Source: DAIQRJ01 sp963708795
Lineage (GTDB): Bacteria; Actinomycetota; Actinomycetes; Propionibacteriales; DAIQRJ01
NCBI GenBank assembly: GCA_963708795.1
Contig: CAVPUH010000006.1
Span: forward strand, 496,001-560,000
Length of the DNA: 64,000 nucleotides
Direction: 5' to 3'
This document shows positions 1 through 8,290 of this stretch, piece by piece; positions within the stretch are counted from its first letter, which is position 1; every line of letters begins with the position of its first letter. The notes below the pieces were generated by a model, which made no database searches, was not told where the DNA came from, and worked only from the letters and a program-made list of their open reading frames with translations. A program made the position numbers and the translations under genes.

Positions 1-409
1 CCTGCTGATCGGTGAGCGATGCCGTCGTGCTCATGCGGGTGAGGAAGTCGTCCGGCTGGTCGGCGAGCAACAGTTGGACGGTCGTGTCCATGCCGTCCGA
101 GCGGTACTGGGCGGCGGCGAACTGACCCACGCGGTCGCGGAGCGCGGCGACCGTCTTCTCCTGACGCGTGACGTCACTCTCCAGCGCCCGCACGCGGGCC
201 TGGATATCGGTGAGCTGATCGTCGATCTCGTTCGCGGACTCGGTGGCCTGCTCGGCCTGACGTTCCAGGCTGTCGACCTGGGACTGGACCTGGTCGATGG
301 AGGGCTGCGGATCGGCCCGGCTCGTCCCTGGCAGGAAGACGAGGGTGGCAGCGATGATCGCGGCGGTTGCTGTGAGGGCACGCCATGAGCGTGTCCGGCC
401 GTTCTGCAC
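1..409 (-). CDS. NlpC/P60 cell-wall hydrolase, N-terminal part only
   Basis: Partial gene running off the left edge. The start is GTG at 409, with a GAAAGGA ribosome site about 11 nt upstream. The first ~33 residues form a signal peptide (TATAAIIAATLVFLPG, then a probable cleavage near SRADP). From residue ~35 to the edge it is a long coiled coil rich in Q, E and D (VDQVQSQVDSLERQ...), typical of the N-terminal half of secreted peptidoglycan endopeptidases; the catalytic NlpC/P60 domain would lie outside the window. A c-di-AMP riboswitch precedes it, as is known for actinobacterial cell-wall hydrolase genes. Gene order matches Rv2190c of M. tuberculosis. The catalytic domain is inferred, not seen. 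Confidence 0.85.
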   Translation of the reverse strand, partial: MQNGRTRSWRALTATAAIIAATLVFLPGTSRADPQPSIDQVQSQVDSLERQAEQATESANEIDDQLTDIQARVRALESDVTRQEKTVAALRDRVGQFAAAQYRSDGMDTTVQLLLADQPDDFLTRMSTTASLTDQQ

Positions 410-427
410 GAGCGGTCGGTTCCTTTC

Positions 428-575
428 TTCCTCGACGCCTACCGGGTGAGCTGACGGGTTCGGGCCAGGAAGTTGCCCTACCTCGCCTCAGCCGCCATGG
501 CGGCCCTCGACGAGGATTCACCCCAGTCGTACATGTGGTTCCCCGGCTCCGGACATCTCGGGGGACAGTCCGGAC
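428..575 (-). ncRNA. ydaO/yuaA-type c-di-AMP riboswitch
   Basis: Read on the minus strand, the leader of the NlpC/P60 gene carries the conserved ydaO blocks: GCCGGGGAACCAC, then GGGGTGAATCC, then GGTAGGGC, then GAACCCGTCAGC followed by TCACCCGGTAGGCGT (complement of 435-461), ending just before the GAAAGGA ribosome site. In actinobacteria this class controls secreted wall hydrolases and usually switches expression off when c-di-AMP is high. Exact ends are estimated. A possible -10 (TACGAT, complement of 633-638) lies upstream. The rest of 410-734 shows nothing else. Confidence 0.9.
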
Positions 576-734
576 TCAGCGTGGTGTCCTTGCGCCCGTC
601 AGGTCGACCGGCCGTCCAGAAACCTTCCCGCCATCGTAGCCGCCGACTCCCGGGGCGGGCGCTCGGTCTCGACGAGACTGTGACGAAGCACCCACCATGC
701 GGCCGGAACATCCCACCGGACGCCGAACCGGGGC

Positions 735-932
735 TCAGCCGCCGGTGCCGTCCCGCCGGTCAGGTTGCATCCGCAACGGCGGCACCAGCCCGGAATCGGC
801 CAGTACGGCGAGGGCGATCTGTTCGTCGTCGCTGATCACGACGTCATCAGGAGCACTGCCCAGCAGCACCGTCACGACGCAGTCGCCGCACGCCCGTCCC
901 CGCACCTGGCAGGTATCGCAATCGATGTGCAT
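735..932 (-). CDS. Small conserved CxxC protein (65 aa)
   Basis: ATG at 932 is preceded by GGAGG at 9-nt spacing, which sets the start. The 65-aa product begins MHIDCDTCQVRGRACGDC: two CxxC pairs (C5/C8 and C15/C18) that could bind a metal. It continues with an acidic, hydrophobic stretch (VVISDDEQIALAVLADSGLVPPL) and has no signal peptide or membrane helix. I recognise it as a short protein commonly found beside the NlpC/P60 and DEDDh-nuclease genes of actinobacteria, but its function is unknown. It is transcribed toward the riboswitch and NlpC gene, diverging from the nuclease gene at 1125. Confidence 0.75.
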   Translation of the reverse strand: MHIDCDTCQVRGRACGDCVVTVLLGSAPDDVVISDDEQIALAVLADSGLVPPLRMQPDRRDGTGG

Positions 933-986
933 GGTGTGCGGCCTCCGTGTGGTGTCGCTGTCGGGTTCGTCGAACCGTAGGGGCGA

Positions 987-1027
987 CATCCGACAGTCCG
1001 CATCGACGGTCCGCATCCGACGGTCCG
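987..1027. repeat. Three tandem 13-14 bp repeats in divergent promoter region
   Basis: Three adjacent copies of CATCCGACRGTCCG: 987-1000 (CATCCGACAGTCCG), 1001-1013 (CATCGACGGTCCG) and 1014-1027 (CATCCGACGGTCCG). They lie in the 192-bp gap between the divergent CxxC-protein gene and the nuclease gene. They could be a multi-site operator or simply slipped duplication. Confidence 0.7.
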
Positions 1028-1124
1028 GTCGGCCGGGTGCCGGCGCGTTCTCCGCCCGCGACACCACGTGCTCCGCCGCCGGCACGTGCCGGTGTTTGTC
1101 GGTGGCCGGTGCGATGGTCGGGAC

Positions 1125-2915
1125 GTGAGCGTGACCGAGGCCACCGTGTCTGCGGCGACCGATGCCCGGTCGCCCGCTGGAACGACCTCGGCGAAACCCC
1201 GGTACCGGCAGCCGACGTTCGACGAGATCGGGACGCCGCTGGCGCAGGTCACCTTCTGTGTCGTCGACCTGGAGACGACCGGCGGCTCTCCGGTGGGCGG
1301 TGCGGGCATCACCGAGATCGGTGCCGTGCGCGTGCGCGGCGGCGAGATCACCGGGGAGTTCCAGACGCTCGTCAACCCTGGCGAGCCCGTCCCCCCGTTC
1401 ATCGCCGTGCTCACCGGCATCACGACCGAGATGGTCGCGGGGGCGCCCCGCATCGCGTCCGTGCTGTCCGCGTTCTTCGAGTTCGCTCGCGGCTGCGTCC
1501 TGGTGGCGCACAACGCCCCGTTCGACGTCGGATTCCTCAAGGCGGCAGCCGCTGCCTCCCAGCAGGCCTGGCCCGGATTCGGCGTCGTCGACACTGCGGT
1601 GCTCGCTCGCCGGATACTGGCCCGCGACGAGGTCCCGAACTGCAAACTCTCGACCCTCGCTCCATACTTCAAGGCTTCGACCACGCCCAATCACCGCGCG
1701 CTGGCCGATGCCCGCGCCACCGTCGACGTCCTGCACGGCCTGTTCGAGCGGCTGGGTCCGGTCGGCGTACACACCCTCGAGGAGCTCGCCACCTACAACG
1801 CGCGGGTGTCGTCGGTGCAGCGTCGCAAGCGGTATCTCGCCGAGCGGCTTCCCCCCGAGCCAGGCGTCTACCTCTTCACCGACGCCCAGGACCGCGTCCT
1901 CTACATCGGGACGTCGGGAAACCTCCGGCGGCGGGTCCGGTCGTACTTCACCGGCTCGGAGACGCGCTCACGGATGGGCGAGATGGTCGGTCTGGCCCAG
2001 AACGTCACGGGCATCTCCTGCTCCACCCGGCTGGAGGCGCAGGCGCGCGAGTTGAGGCTGATCGCGGCGCACAAGCCCCGGTACAACCGTCGGTCCAAGT
2101 TCCCGGAGAAGCTCGTCTGGCTCAAGCTGACGGTCGAGCCCTTCCCCCGACTGTCCGTGGTGAAGGCCGTCGTCGACGACGGCGCCAGCTACCTCGGTCC
2201 GTTCGGCTCACGGAAGACGGCCGAGGACGTGGCCACCGCGATCCACGAGGCGACCCGACTGCGTCAGTGCACGCCGAAACTCTCGCTCCGGCCCACCGGT
2301 ACGGCGTGCGTGCTCGCCCAGATGGATCGTTGCCTCGCACCCTGCGACGGCAGCATCACCCGCGACGACTACGCCGACGAGGCCGAGCGTGTCGCCGACG
2401 CGATGGCCCGGGACGCCCGCTCTCTGGTCAGCACCCTGATGACCCGCATCAGGCGGCTGGCCGGACAGGATCGATTCGAGGAGGCCGGTCGGCACCGCGA
2501 CCGCATGTCGGCGTTCGTCGAGGCGGCTGCGCGCACGCAACGGCTGCGCGCAGTGGCGGGCTGCCGCCAGATCGTCGCCGCCCGACGGCTCGAGGCCGGC
2601 GGCTGGGAGATCCACGTCGTGCGTCACGGCCGACTCGCCGCCGCGGGCCGCTCGGCGCCCGGGGAGCCGCCGATGCCCGTGGTGGAGGCGCTGATCGCTT
2701 CTGCCGAGACCGTGCCGCCGCCCGCACCGCCGACACCGGCCGGAACCGTCGAGGAGGCCGAACTGATCATCCGCTGGCTCGATCAGCCCGGCGTCCGGCT
2801 GGTCGACGTCGACGGCGAGTGGTCGTGCCCGGTCGGTGGGGCCGGGTCGCTACGAGCCTGGCTGGACCAGGCCTACGCTGGCGACCAGATCCTCGCCTAC
2901 GCCACGATCAGGTGA
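1125..2915 (+). CDS. DEDDh exonuclease fused to GIY-YIG (UvrC-like) nuclease
   Basis: Two-domain DNA-processing protein of ~596 aa, matching actinobacterial Rv2191-type proteins. Residues ~40-215 are a DnaQ-like 3'-5' exonuclease: VDLETTGG (metal Asp and Glu near 48/50), VAHNAPFDVGFL, and the NHRALADA histidine/aspartate motif. Residues ~240-330 are a GIY-YIG domain (EPGVYLF...VLYIGTSGNLRRRVRSYF) as in UvrC and Cho. The remainder, with Cys residues (RLRQCTPKLS, QMDRCLAPCDG), resembles the UvrC middle region. GTG at 1125 (SVTEATVS) is preferred because the next in-frame start upstream adds an Arg-rich stretch of non-family sequence; the ribosome site is weak. Its in vivo role in repair is inferred. 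Confidence 0.88.
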   Translation: MSVTEATVSAATDARSPAGTTSAKPRYRQPTFDEIGTPLAQVTFCVVDLETTGGSPVGGAGITEIGAVRVRGGEITGEFQTLVNPGEPVPPFIAVLTGITTEMVAGAPRIASVLSAFFEFARGCVLVAHNAPFDVGFLKAAAAASQQAWPGFGVVDTAVLARRILARDEVPNCKLSTLAPYFKASTTPNHRALADARATVDVLHGLFERLGPVGVHTLEELATYNARVSSVQRRKRYLAERLPPEPGVYLFTDAQDRVLYIGTSGNLRRRVRSYFTGSETRSRMGEMVGLAQNVTGISCSTRLEAQARELRLIAAHKPRYNRRSKFPEKLVWLKLTVEPFPRLSVVKAVVDDGASYLGPFGSRKTAEDVATAIHEATRLRQCTPKLSLRPTGTACVLAQMDRCLAPCDGSITRDDYADEAERVADAMARDARSLVSTLMTRIRRLAGQDRFEEAGRHRDRMSAFVEAAARTQRLRAVAGCRQIVAARRLEAGGWEIHVVRHGRLAAAGRSAPGEPPMPVVEALIASAETVPPPAPPTPAGTVEEAELIIRWLDQPGVRLVDVDGEWSCPVGGAGSLRAWLDQAYAGDQILAYATIR

Positions 2916-2973
2916 GAGACACGACCGCGTCAGGAGTCGCCGTGCCAGGTACCCGCGTTTCCGGAGTGACCGC

Positions 2974-3255
2974 ATGATCACCGCGATCGTGTTCGTCCAG
3001 GCGGAAGTGGCCCGTATCCCCGAGGTGGCCGCGGCCATCGCCGATCTCCCCGGCGTCACCGAGGTGTACTCGGTCACCGGCACGATCGACCTGATCGCGA
3101 TGGTCCGCGTCCGCGATCACGACGCGGTGGCCCAGGTCGTGGCGGACCGGCTGAACAAGGTCGACGGCGTGACCGACACCGAGACCCACATCGCGTTCAA
3201 GGCGTACTCGCGCCACGACCTCGACGCCGCGTTCAGCCTCGGCCTCGAGACCTGA
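2974..3255 (+). CDS. Lrp/AsnC ligand-binding (RAM) domain protein
   Basis: Stand-alone 93-aa RAM domain without the helix-turn-helix of full Lrp/AsnC regulators. It has the family pattern MITAIVFVQ, then ADLPGVTEVYSVTGTIDLIAMVRV, ending in THIAFKAYSRHDLDAAFSLG. Such SraA-like proteins oligomerise and bind amino acids; a role as an amino-acid sensor or partner of a regulator is inferred. It lies 58 bases after the nuclease gene and 70 before the aminotransferase, on the same strand. ATG at 2974 gives the exact domain start. Confidence 0.88.
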   Translation: MITAIVFVQAEVARIPEVAAAIADLPGVTEVYSVTGTIDLIAMVRVRDHDAVAQVVADRLNKVDGVTDTETHIAFKAYSRHDLDAAFSLGLET

Positions 3256-3325
3256 CTCTGGACCGGCTTGGTGCGTCGCCCAAAAGGCGGGCGACCACGC
3301 CGGGTGGTGTGCGACCCTGGATCCC

Positions 3326-4561
3326 GTGGAACTCCTCCAGTCGACCAAGCTCTCCGAAGTCTGTTACGACATCCGTGGCCCGGTCCTGGACGAGGCCAAG
3401 CGGCTCGAGGAGTCCGGGCGCTCGATCCTCAAGCTCAACATCGGGAACCCGGCGCCGTTCGGGCTGGTTCCACCGGACGAGTTGATGGTCGATCTCGTGA
3501 GCAACCTGCCGGCGTCCACGGGGTACAGCGACTCGCAGGGCATCCTCTCGGCCCGGGTCGCGGTCGCCCAGCACTACCAGGCCCAGGGCGTCCTGTCGGC
3601 CCGCGCGGAGCACGTGTGGCTCGGAAACGGTGTCAGCGAGCTGATCGTGATGGCGATGCAGGCGCTGCTGAACGACGGCGACGAGGTGCTCGTCCCGGCA
3701 CCCGACTACCCGCTCTGGACCGCGGCCGTGACACTGGCCGGCGGCCGCGCCGTGCACTATCGCTGTGACGAGTCCGCCGGGTGGCTGCCCGACCTCGACG
3801 ACGTGCGGGCCAAGGCGGGTCCGGCCACGAAGGCGATCGTCGTCATCAACCCGAACAACCCGACCGGCGCCGTGTATCCGCAGGAGCTCCTGCAGGAACT
3901 CGTGCAGGTCGCCCGGGAGCATTCGCTCGTCATGTGCAGCGACGAGATCTACGACAAGATCCTCTACGACGACGCCGTCCACCATTCGATGTCGACGATG
4001 TCCGACGACGTCTTCACCCTGACGTTCAACGGCTTGTCGAAGGCGTACCGCGCCGCCGGGTTCCGATCCGGCTGGCTGCTCACCAGCGGCCCGCGCGAGC
4101 ATGCCCGCAGCTACCTGCAGGGGCTGTCGATCCTCGCCAACATGCGCTTGTGCGCCAATGTGCCGGCCCAGCACGTCATCCAGGCCGCGCTCGGCGGCCA
4201 CCAGAGCGTCGTCGACCTCGTGCTGCCCGGCGGTCGCCTGCGAGATCAGCGCGACGCCGCCCTCGGCGCGCTGGCCCGGATCCCGGGGGTCACGTGCGTC
4301 AAGCCGGCCGGTGCGCTGTACCTCTTCCCCCGCCTCGACCCGGAGATCTATCCGATCGTCGACGACGAGGCCTTCGTCATGGACCTCCTGCGCGCCAAGC
4401 ACGTGCTCGTCGTGCAGGGCACCGGCTTCAACTGGTTCGCACCTGACCACTTCCGCATCGTGACGCTTCCGCACGAGGACGTCCTGATCGACGCGATCGA
4501 CCGCATCGGTGACTTCCTGTCGACCTACCGCCCGACCCGATCGGCAGCCCTGGCAGGCTGA
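3326..4561 (+). CDS. PLP-dependent aminotransferase (AlaA-like)
   Basis: Class I/II aminotransferase, 411 aa, full length. It starts LLQSTKLSEVCYDIRGPV, typical of the AlaA (YfbQ)/Rv0337c group, which makes alanine from pyruvate and glutamate. The fold markers are present: KLNIGNPAPFG, INPNNPTGAVYP, SDEIYDKILYD, the PLP lysine in FNGLSKAYRAAGFRSGW (about residue 238), and the C-terminal FRIVTLP arginine. GTG at 3326 is used; no good ribosome site is visible. It follows the AsnC-type sensor domain, which fits amino-acid metabolism. Substrate preference cannot be proven from sequence. Confidence 0.88.
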   Translation: MELLQSTKLSEVCYDIRGPVLDEAKRLEESGRSILKLNIGNPAPFGLVPPDELMVDLVSNLPASTGYSDSQGILSARVAVAQHYQAQGVLSARAEHVWLGNGVSELIVMAMQALLNDGDEVLVPAPDYPLWTAAVTLAGGRAVHYRCDESAGWLPDLDDVRAKAGPATKAIVVINPNNPTGAVYPQELLQELVQVAREHSLVMCSDEIYDKILYDDAVHHSMSTMSDDVFTLTFNGLSKAYRAAGFRSGWLLTSGPREHARSYLQGLSILANMRLCANVPAQHVIQAALGGHQSVVDLVLPGGRLRDQRDAALGALARIPGVTCVKPAGALYLFPRLDPEIYPIVDDEAFVMDLLRAKHVLVVQGTGFNWFAPDHFRIVTLPHEDVLIDAIDRIGDFLSTYRPTRSAALAG

Positions 4562-4569
4562 TCGAGCAG

Positions 4570-4595
4570 CGTCGCCACCCCGGCGTGGCGACGTT
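4570..4595 (+). terminator. Hairpin after aminotransferase gene
   Basis: Perfect 9-bp stem CGTCGCCAC / GTGGCGACG (4570-4578 with 4585-4593) around a 6-nt loop, followed by TT, starting 9 bases after the stop codon. There is no long T run, as is usual in high-GC genomes. Confidence 0.7.
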
Positions 4596-4638
4596 CCCGG
4601 TCCCCGGCTGGCCGCCAGGGTGACTGGTCCGGTTTGCG

Positions 4639-4644
4639 TATCCT
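4639..4644 (+). promoter_or_regulatory. -10 element TATCCT, leaderless start
   Basis: TATCCT sits 7 nt before the ATG at 4652, so transcription would begin at or next to the start codon. No Shine-Dalgarno sequence is present. Confidence 0.6.
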
Positions 4645-4651
4645 CTGGCCC

Positions 4652-5818
4652 ATGACTGCTGCCCCCGCCGGTTGGTACCCCGACCCGAGCGGCATTCCCA
4701 ACGCGTTCCGCTGGTGGGACGGCGCGTCGTGGACGACCGCGATCAGCGCCTCGGTACACGCGCCGGCGCCCTTGGGCGGCGTGACAGCGGCCGGACCTGC
4801 GGCGGCCGGCAGCGCAGCACATGACACCGGGGCAAGCGACAATGCCACCGGCGGCACGACGCCGAGCGACGCCGGTGGGAGCGTCCCGCCCGACACCGGT
4901 GGAAGCGCTCACCCGGGCCCGGACTTCGAACCGGCCCCGCGCACCACCATCCCGACCCAGCCGCAGCTCTACAACCCGGTTCCGGTGGCTGCCACCGGCA
5001 TGAAGCCGTGGAAGATCGCCGTGCTGTTCGCATCCGTGTTGGCGCTGGTGCTGGTGGCCGGGGGCATCTACCTGGCCATGCGGAAGGGCTCCGAGGCCGG
5101 ACCGACCCCGACGTCCACGCCCGTGCCGACCAGCAGCCCCCAGCCGACCCCGCAGCCGTCGCTGCCGAGCCCGACGGTGCAGCCGACCCGCCCGAGTGAG
5201 TCACCTCAGCCGAGCCAGTCCCCGCAGTCACCCCAGCCGAGCCAATCCCCGCAGTCACCCCAGCCGAGCCAGTCCCCGCAGTCGCCCCAGCCCACGCCGA
5301 CGCCACAGCCGGCCCAGGCGCATCTCGCGTTCACCCAGCCCGCGACCGCGTGGTCGGCCACCACCGATCCGTTGCCGACGACCCCATCCGGTCCGTTGCC
5401 TCAGTACCAGTCGTTCCAGGTCATCACCGAACCCGACTACAACGGCTCGAGCAGCTGGGTGGCCATGATGGTGTCGCTGAACCCGGTGCCGGAGTGGGGC
5501 ATCGCGAAGGACCAGAAGAAGGGTCTCGCGGCCATGTCGACGTGGTACCAGGCGTCGAGCTTCGGCGGCGCCGCGGTCACGTCCACCACGGTCGTCGACC
5601 GGAAGTTCACGGTCGACGGCAAGAGCGGCTGGATGCTGCAGCAGCACTACACGTACAGCATCCCCGGACTCGAGTCGACGGGTGAGACGGCGACGTTCGT
5701 GTCCGTGCCCACGGGCAAGGACACCGCCGCCGTCTTCCTCTCGTCCATCCCGGACACCGACAAGGCGCTGCAGATCGACGCGAACACGGCGATCAAGAGC
5801 CTGCGACTCGTCAAGTAG
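4652..5818 (+). CDS. DUF2510 membrane protein with Pro-rich external linker
   Basis: Protein of 388 aa. Residues 1-30 are a DUF2510 motif (PAGWYPDPSG...RWWDGASWT), a short W-rich module at the cytoplasmic end of many actinobacterial membrane proteins. A low-complexity T/G/D/P linker follows, then one transmembrane helix (IAVLFASVLALVLVAGGIYLAM, ~residues 120-142). Next is an extracellular P/S/Q/T-rich stalk with three 27-bp DNA repeats, and a C-terminal globular domain of ~165 aa of unknown function ending IKSLRLVK. It converges on trpD with a 9-base gap. The fold and role of the external domain are unknown. Confidence 0.8.
   Translation: MTAAPAGWYPDPSGIPNAFRWWDGASWTTAISASVHAPAPLGGVTAAGPAAAGSAAHDTGASDNATGGTTPSDAGGSVPPDTGGSAHPGPDFEPAPRTTIPTQPQLYNPVPVAATGMKPWKIAVLFASVLALVLVAGGIYLAMRKGSEAGPTPTSTPVPTSSPQPTPQPSLPSPTVQPTRPSESPQPSQSPQSPQPSQSPQSPQPSQSPQSPQPTPTPQPAQAHLAFTQPATAWSATTDPLPTTPSGPLPQYQSFQVITEPDYNGSSSWVAMMVSLNPVPEWGIAKDQKKGLAAMSTWYQASSFGGAAVTSTTVVDRKFTVDGKSGWMLQQHYTYSIPGLESTGETATFVSVPTGKDTAAVFLSSIPDTDKALQIDANTAIKSLRLVK
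5207..5287 (+). repeat. 27-bp tandem repeat x3 inside DUF2510 gene
   Basis: Three head-to-tail copies of a 27-bp unit beginning CAGCCGAGCCARTCCCCGCA (5207-5233, 5234-5260, 5261-5287). Each encodes QPSQSPQSP and lengthens the external stalk. Copies differ at one or two bases, so copy number probably varies between strains. Confidence 0.9.
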
Positions 5819-5827
5819 CGCGGCGCG

Positions 5828-6886
5828 TCACGCAGCCGGCGGCATCGCTGCCACCCAGGCGTCGAGGACGGCGGCCGCCGCGCCGCTGTCGATCGCCTCG
5901 GTGGCGCGGGCCAGGCCCGCCTCGAGACGCGACGTCAGTGCACCGTCGGGATCCGGCGTGGCCGCTGCGATGGCCGCGGCGGCATTCAGCAGGGCCACGT
6001 CCCGCACCGGGCCACGCTCGCCGCCGAGATAGCGGCGGAGGACCTCGGCGTTGTGCTCCGGGCCGCCACCACGCAGGGCTTCCGCCCGTACGGCGGTGAT
6101 CCCGAGGGATGCCGGGTCGAAGGTCTCCGTCCGGACGCTGCCGTCGCTCACGATGTGAACCGTCGAGGTGGTCGTGGTCGTGAGTTCGTCCAACCCGTCG
6201 TCGCCGCGGAACACGAGCGCGTGCGTGCCACGCTTGGCGAGCACTCCGGCCACGATCCCGGCGATCCTCGCATCGGCGACTCCGACCGCGGCCGACGTGG
6301 TCTGCGCCGGGTTCGTGAGCGGGCCGAGGAAGTTGAACACCGTCGGCACGCCGAGTTCGCTGCGGGCCACCGCGACGTGCCGCAACGCCGGATGGAACGC
6401 GCGCGCGAAGCAGAACGTGATGCCGACGTCGACGGCGCACTGGCGCACCTGCGCCGGCGTGAGATCGAGCCGTATCCCGAGCGTCTCCAGCACGTCGGCC
6501 GTTCCTGTCGACGACGAGGCCGACCGGTTGCCGTGTTTGACGACGCGGGCACCGGCACCGGCCGCCGTGATGGCGGCCATCGTGGAGATGTTGTAGGTGT
6601 TCGCGAGGTCGCCGCCGGTCCCCACGACGTCCACCGTCGGACCGGGCACCTCGATCCGGGTCGCCGCGCCGAGCATGCCGTCGACGAGGCCGGTCACCTC
6701 GTCGACCGTCTCCCCCTTTGCGCGCAAGGCCACCACGAACCCGGCGATCTGCACGTCGGTGGCCGCCCCGGCCAGGATCTCGCCCATCGCCCAGGTGGCG
6801 TCGTCGGGGTCCAGGTCGCGGCCACCCAGCAGCGCGCCGATCAGGCGCGGCCAGGTGCGGGCGAGCGGGTCGGGCTGCGAGTTCAC
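5828..6886 (-). CDS. trpD: Anthranilate phosphoribosyltransferase
   Basis: Second step of tryptophan synthesis: transfers phosphoribosyl from PRPP to anthranilate in the cytoplasm. The 352-aa product has the family signature near residue 90: DVVGTGGD, NTYNISTMAA, then VVKHGNRSASSSTGTADVLE, and later the GPLTNPA and RGDDGLDE regions. GTG at 6886 overlaps the stop of the upstream receiver-protein gene by 4 bases (GTGA), so the two are co-transcribed and translationally coupled. No other trp genes are nearby, as with M. tuberculosis Rv2192c next to ctaE. Confidence 0.95.
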   Translation of the reverse strand: MNSQPDPLARTWPRLIGALLGGRDLDPDDATWAMGEILAGAATDVQIAGFVVALRAKGETVDEVTGLVDGMLGAATRIEVPGPTVDVVGTGGDLANTYNISTMAAITAAGAGARVVKHGNRSASSSTGTADVLETLGIRLDLTPAQVRQCAVDVGITFCFARAFHPALRHVAVARSELGVPTVFNFLGPLTNPAQTTSAAVGVADARIAGIVAGVLAKRGTHALVFRGDDGLDELTTTTTSTVHIVSDGSVRTETFDPASLGITAVRAEALRGGGPEHNAEVLRRYLGGERGPVRDVALLNAAAAIAAATPDPDGALTSRLEAGLARATEAIDSGAAAAVLDAWVAAMPPAA

Positions 6887-7335
6887 GTCGCCGCGAGCGA
6901 GTCGCCGGTGCTCCGGCGGGACTTCAGCAGGCCGACGACCTTGTCGCAGAGCTCGATCGGGTTGATCGGGTAGGAGACGGTCGCGTCGGCCATCGCCCAC
7001 GTCGCCAGCCACGCGTCGTCGGGGCGCCCGGTGAGCACCAGGACCGGCGGGCACTCGAAGATCTCGTTCTTGACCTGCCGGCACAGGCCGATGCCGCCCG
7101 AGGGAACCGTCTCACCGTCGAAGACGCAGACGTCGATCCCACCGGCGTCGAGCAGGCCGAGGACGGCCGGTTGCGTGGCGCACTCCTCGATCGCCAGCGG
7201 CGGCAGGTCCGCGTCGGGACGGACACCGAGCGCTGTCGCCACCCGGTCCCGCACGCGACGGTCGTCGCTGTACACCAGGACGCGCAGCGGCGCCTCGGGC
7301 GCGGGTGCTGATCCGTGGGATCCCGTACTCGTCAT
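6883..7335 (-). CDS. Atypical response-regulator receiver protein
   Basis: A 150-aa single receiver domain with no output domain. It keeps the acidic pocket (VLVYSDDR) and a probable phospho-acceptor Asp (IDVCVFDGE), plus the switch Thr (VLVLTGRPDD). The invariant Lys of the Lys-Pro motif is replaced: ATVSYPINPIEL has Tyr before Pro. This makes it a pseudo-receiver or a phosphorylation-independent adaptor. ATG at 7335 has a GAGGA upstream. It overlaps trpD by 4 bases and diverges from ctaE. A regulatory link to trpD or respiration is conjecture. Confidence 0.75.
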   Translation of the reverse strand: MTSTGSHGSAPAPEAPLRVLVYSDDRRVRDRVATALGVRPDADLPPLAIEECATQPAVLGLLDAGGIDVCVFDGETVPSGGIGLCRQVKNEIFECPPVLVLTGRPDDAWLATWAMADATVSYPINPIELCDKVVGLLKSRRSTGDSLAAT

Positions 7336-7642
7336 GCGATGTCCGTCCTCACCGGTGTTCTCGTCGGTCGTACCCGTGCGTTCCCCGTCGCTGCGGCTCG
7401 TCGACCGGCACCTGCGACCGCCCGGCGACCCCGTGTGACAAGCTTCCCCGGAACCGATGGTCTCGGCTCCGGTCCCCGGCATCGTATCGACACCGGAGCC
7501 GGACGCACCGCCGGTCGGGCAAGGGAACACCCGCGTCGTCGAGCAGGCGTCGCGGCCGGTGAGCGGCGTCGTCCCGCGGGGCGAAAACGCCAGTCGCGAA
7601 GGGGCAGGGGTCGGGTGTCTCACTCATCCAGCACGGGACATA

Positions 7643-8290
7643 ATGACGACCGTGGCTAGCACAACTGTCGAGCCGACCGCGCGCCTGCACGGGCTGCCGA
7701 GGCGACCGTCCGCAGTCTCGGTCGGCACCATCGTGTGGCTGGCCAGCGAGCTGATGTTCTTCGCGGCCCTGTTCGCCGCGTACTTCACGATCCGGTCACA
7801 CGCCCCGGAGCTCTGGGTGCAGGAGACCGCGCACCTGAACGTCCCGTATGCCGCGGTCAACACCACGATTCTCGTGCTGTCGTCCGTGACCTGCCAGATG
7901 GGCGTGTTCGCCGCCGAGCACGGCCAGGTCGGCCGCACGGGAAGCCGCCTCAACTTCCTGCGGTGGGGTCTGCGTGAGTGGTTCATCCTGACCTTCATCA
8001 TGGGTGCGGTGTTCGTGGCCGGGCAGTCGTACGAGTACGCCCACCTGATCCACGACGGCATCACGCTGTCGAGCAACGGCTACGGCTCGGTCTTCTATCT
8101 CACGACCGGGTTCCACGGTCTGCACGTCACCGGCGGACTGATCGCTTTCCTGCTGGTCCTCGGCCGGACGTACATGGCGCGCCGCTTCACGCACGAGCAG
8201 GCCGTGTCGGCGATCGTCGTCTCCTACTACTGGCACTTCGTCGACGTGGTCTGGATCGGTCTGTTCGCGATGATCTACCTCCTCCAGTGA
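7643..8290 (+). CDS. ctaE: Cytochrome aa3 oxidase subunit III
   Basis: Five-helix subunit III of heme-copper oxidase, in the membrane. Signature stretches: VGTIVWLASELMFFAALFAAYF, the SSVTCQMGVFAAE segment, YLTTGFHGLHVTGGL and VSYYWHFVDVVWIGLF. ATG at 7643 gives 215 aa. An in-frame GTG at 7652 is an equally good start: CATAAT (7639-7644) lies 7 nt before it, which would make a leaderless GTG start, and the M. tuberculosis protein begins at a similar point. It leads the qcrCAB cluster, as in Rv2193-Rv2196. Confidence 0.95.
   Translation: MTTVASTTVEPTARLHGLPRRPSAVSVGTIVWLASELMFFAALFAAYFTIRSHAPELWVQETAHLNVPYAAVNTTILVLSSVTCQMGVFAAEHGQVGRTGSRLNFLRWGLREWFILTFIMGAVFVAGQSYEYAHLIHDGITLSSNGYGSVFYLTTGFHGLHVTGGLIAFLLVLGRTYMARRFTHEQAVSAIVVSYYWHFVDVVWIGLFAMIYLLQ

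Noticed and set aside
3233..4912. 559-residue open frame antisense to the aminotransferase
   Set aside because: Low-complexity mirror of a well-supported gene on the other strand.
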